DNA from: UBA7672 sp964529555
Lineage (GTDB): Bacteria > Pseudomonadota > Alphaproteobacteria > Caulobacterales > Hyphomonadaceae
Length of the DNA stretch: 5,832 nucleotides
Assembly (NCBI GenBank): GCA_964529555.1
Contig: CAZGWV010000156.1
Coordinates: 1 to 5,832, forward strand
Direction: 5' to 3'
The position numbers and the translations under genes are program-made. Below, one piece after another: positions 4,652 to 5,832 of this stretch. Within the stretch, counting starts at the first letter, position 1; every line of letters starts with the position of its first letter. The notes beneath the pieces are model-generated. The model had not been told where the DNA came from and made no database searches. It saw nothing but the letters and a program-made list of their open reading frames with translations.

Positions 4652-5832
4652 TTATTCGCCGTTCGCTGCTTTTCTCAGTGTCTGGGTCAGCGACGCGATG
4701 CGGGCGCTCTGTTCGCGGTCGGTGGCCTTGGGCATGGCGGAGTTGACCACGATGATGAGGTTCTCTTCGGGATAGATCTCGATGCCCTGGCCGAAAATGC
4801 CGCGCGCGGCGTAGCCGGCGCCGTCGGTGCGGGGCCACCAGAAATAGCCGTAGCTTTCGTTCGGCTTGCGGACGTCTTCGGGAATGCGGTTGGTGGTGGC
4901 GGCGGCGACATAGCTGGGCGGCAGCACGGCCTTGCCGTCGATCTCGCCATTGCCGAGCAGGAAGAGTCCGATGCGGCCATAGTCGCGCAGCGTGGCGCTC
5001 ATGCAGCAGCCGCCGCGCTCGACGCCGGCCTTGTCGAGCATCCAGATCGCATCCTTCTCCATGCCGAAGGGCTGCCAGAGTTTCCGGGCTGCGTATTGCG
5101 AGGGCGAGACGCCGGCGAGCGCACGATAGAGGACGAGGCCGGCAAGATCGGTCTCGCCCGTCTTGTAGACCCATTTGCCGCCGGGCTCGGTCTCGCGCGT
5201 CAGGCCGGCCATGTATTTGAGCAACGGGTTGTTCGCGATGACGCCGCCGCCGGCATAGTTCGCGGTCGAGGCCATCGCGACGTCGGACTTCGGATTGGCG
5301 TAGTCCTCGTTCCACTTCACGCCGGTCGTCATCGACATCAGGCGATGCAGGCTGACGCCGTCATAGGCCGTGCCTTTCAGCTCTGGCAGGTAGTAGGTGA
5401 TGGGGTCGTAGACGCTGCCGATGAGGCCGTCCTTGATTGCGGCGCCGATGAGGATGGAGGTGAGCGACTTGGCGACGGAGAAGGTCGTCCAGCGATCCTC
5501 CGCAGTACGGCCGAGGGCGTATTTCTCGAGCATGATCTCGCCATCCTTGATGACAAGCACGCCGCTGATGCGGTTGTCGGTCATGTATTTGTCGATGGTG
5601 GACGTGCGGCCGGCGTGGGTGATCTTCGTGTCGATCTGGGTGGCGGCGGCGGGCAGGGCGCGGACATTGGCGCCCTTGGCGATCGTGCCGACCTGATAGG
5701 TCTTCTCGATGGCGGGATAGCGCTCGATCTGCTGGGGCTGGGTCCAGGTCAGGATGGAGGGGACGGGTTTGTCGCCGACCGGCTTCTGCGCGAAGGCGGG
5801 GGACGCGGCGAGCATGAGTGCGGCGGCCGCGG
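4652..5832 (-). CDS. Exported serine hydrolase, beta-lactamase/PBP-like fold (5' partial)
   Basis: This is a member of the large serine beta-lactamase-like family that includes class C-type esterases, 6-aminohexanoate-dimer hydrolases and DD-peptidases; the substrate cannot be told. Residues are counted from the ATG at 5815. The nucleophile motif is SVAK (S113, K116), in TTFSVAKSLTSILIGAAI. A second-motif Tyr is probably Y217 in WVYKTGETD. GGCCMSATLRDYGRIGLFLL (268-287) is the conserved helix region after it. The C-terminal KTG/HxG position is probably GIFGQGIEI (339-347), without Lys or His. The ATG at 5815 is unlikely to be the true start: in-frame codons to the edge read AAAAL, so MLAASPAFAQ is the end of a signal peptide (cleavage after AFA) whose beginning lies beyond the window. 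Total length would be near 400, normal for the family. The TAA is followed by the palindromic element. Confidence 0.9.
   Translation of the reverse strand, partial: AAAALMLAASPAFAQKPVGDKPVPSILTWTQPQQIERYPAIEKTYQVGTIAKGANVRALPAAATQIDTKITHAGRTSTIDKYMTDNRISGVLVIKDGEIMLEKYALGRTAEDRWTTFSVAKSLTSILIGAAIKDGLIGSVYDPITYYLPELKGTAYDGVSLHRLMSMTTGVKWNEDYANPKSDVAMASTANYAGGGVIANNPLLKYMAGLTRETEPGGKWVYKTGETDLAGLVLYRALAGVSPSQYAARKLWQPFGMEKDAIWMLDKAGVERGGCCMSATLRDYGRIGLFLLGNGEIDGKAVLPPSYVAAATTNRIPEDVRKPNESYGYFWWPRTDGAGYAARGIFGQGIEIYPEENLIIVVNSAMPKATDREQSARIASLTQTLRKAANGE

Noticed and set aside
4524..5315. 263-codon minus-strand frame overlapping the serine hydrolase
   Set aside because: It is an Arg-rich out-of-phase reading of the hydrolase gene and runs into the palindromic element. 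The other frame carries SVAK and a signal peptide.
1..5832. CRISPR array, tRNA, rRNA, transposase or phage genes
   Set aside because: No spaced direct repeats, tRNA-like cloverleaf with conserved loops, rRNA sequence or recombinase motifs were seen. The 4521-4632 palindrome lacks tRNA T-loop and anticodon features.

Overview
The window looks like chromosomal DNA from a GC-rich alphaproteobacterium, most likely near the Caulobacterales/Hyphomonadales. The main reasons are the divergent flagellar arrangement (flgB-flgC-fliE against fliO-fliP) and a shared intergenic region carrying TTAA-N7-TTAA and TTAACCAT motifs. These match the known binding pattern of CtrA, the cell-cycle regulator that controls early flagellar genes in that group. 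The taxonomic placement is inference; no rRNA or other marker gene is present.

Layout. Positions 1-85 hold no identifiable gene; a minus-strand reading frame may begin at position 38 and leave the window. From 86 to 1301, on the minus strand, is a tight operon flgB-flgC-fliE coding for proximal rod proteins and the rod/MS-ring adaptor. Positions 1302-1488 are the shared control region. From 1489 to 2549, on the plus strand, fliO and fliP overlap by ATGA and code for parts of the flagellar export gate. A perfect 12-bp hairpin with T-runs on both strands (2583-2620) separates fliP from the converging minus-strand genes.

From 2646 to 4459, on the minus strand, is a probable two-gene unit. A short secreted Cys/His-rich protein (DUF2946-like) is followed by a 448-residue exported protein, probably an outer-membrane beta-barrel, with a His-rich N-terminus. 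Both belong to poorly characterised types that I associate with metal, especially copper, handling. Upstream, at 4521-4632, is a 112-bp palindromic element able to fold like a cloverleaf. From 4652 to the right edge, on the minus strand, is an exported serine hydrolase of the beta-lactamase/penicillin-binding fold. Its signal peptide runs off the window, so the gene is 5'-partial.

How the genes work together: the five flagellar genes supply rod and export-gate parts needed at the same early stage of basal-body assembly, which fits one shared bidirectional control region. The metal-type pair and the hydrolase are functionally separate. No complete undescribed defence or mobile system is visible. 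The best leads are the helically phased CtrA-like array, a hairpin that may couple fliP translation to fliO, the little-studied metal-type gene pair, and the cloverleaf repeat.
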